Source: Rhodobacterales bacterium
GTDB taxonomy: Bacteria > Pseudomonadota > Alphaproteobacteria > Rhodobacterales > Rhodobacteraceae
Direction: 5' to 3'
DNA length: 5,629 bases
NCBI GenBank assembly: GCA_025357355.1
Contig: JANXPK010000273.1
Span: 1-5,629 of the forward strand
Below the pieces are notes generated by a model that had not been told where the DNA came from, searched no databases, and saw only the letters and a program-made list of their open reading frames with translations. Positions 5,019-5,629 of the stretch are shown here, one piece after another. A program made the translations under genes and the position numbers. The stretch's first letter is position 1; every line of letters starts with the position of its first letter.

Positions 5019-5629
<611 letters not shown>

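Overview
The window is high-GC DNA with dense, often overlapping gene junctions. Its gene set and protein style suggest an alphaproteobacterium, most likely of the Rhodobacteraceae (Rhodobacter/Paracoccus-like). This assignment is inferred from recalled family resemblance and synteny; no database was searched. I see no mobile element, tRNA, rRNA, CRISPR array or phage gene.

Layout: (1) 1-466 has no convincing gene but holds several inverted repeats, then a good ribosome binding site. (2) 467-1201, plus strand, is tpiA (triosephosphate isomerase). (3) 1262-2179 is a ten-helix EamA/DMT-family transporter. Its stop codon shares one base with the start of (4), 2179-3351, a soluble bacterial cytochrome P450, so the two are probably translationally coupled. 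(5) 3348-3809, minus strand, is an Lrp/AsnC-family regulator that runs tail-to-tail into the P450, with stop codons overlapping in CTAA. (6) A 136-bp divergent intergenic region (3810-3945) carries a perfect 7-3-7 dyad and an AT-rich Lrp-like box. (7) 3946-4716, 4713-5018 and 5011-end, plus strand, form a tightly overlapping operon: uroporphyrinogen-III C-methyltransferase (first step to siroheme), a DUF2849 protein, and the N-terminal 206 residues of a siroheme-dependent nitrite/sulfite reductase cut by the window end.

Functional reading: the right third is an assimilatory sulfite-reduction module. The methyltransferase commits tetrapyrrole to siroheme, the reductase uses siroheme and a 4Fe-4S cluster to make sulfide for cysteine, and DUF2849 is an uncharacterised partner. 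The divergent regulator resembles, from memory, E. coli DecR/CyuR (YbaO), a cysteine-linked Lrp-family protein, so cysteine-responsive control of this operon is a testable inference. The left part combines a housekeeping glycolytic gene with an accessory transporter/P450 pair of unknown substrate.

Most genes are of known families. I do not see an unambiguous new system. The best leads are the divergent regulator with its two candidate operators, the DUF2849 protein inside the siroheme/sulfite operon, the transporter-P450 pair whose P450 has Ala in place of the usual I-helix Thr, and the hairpin-rich region before tpiA.
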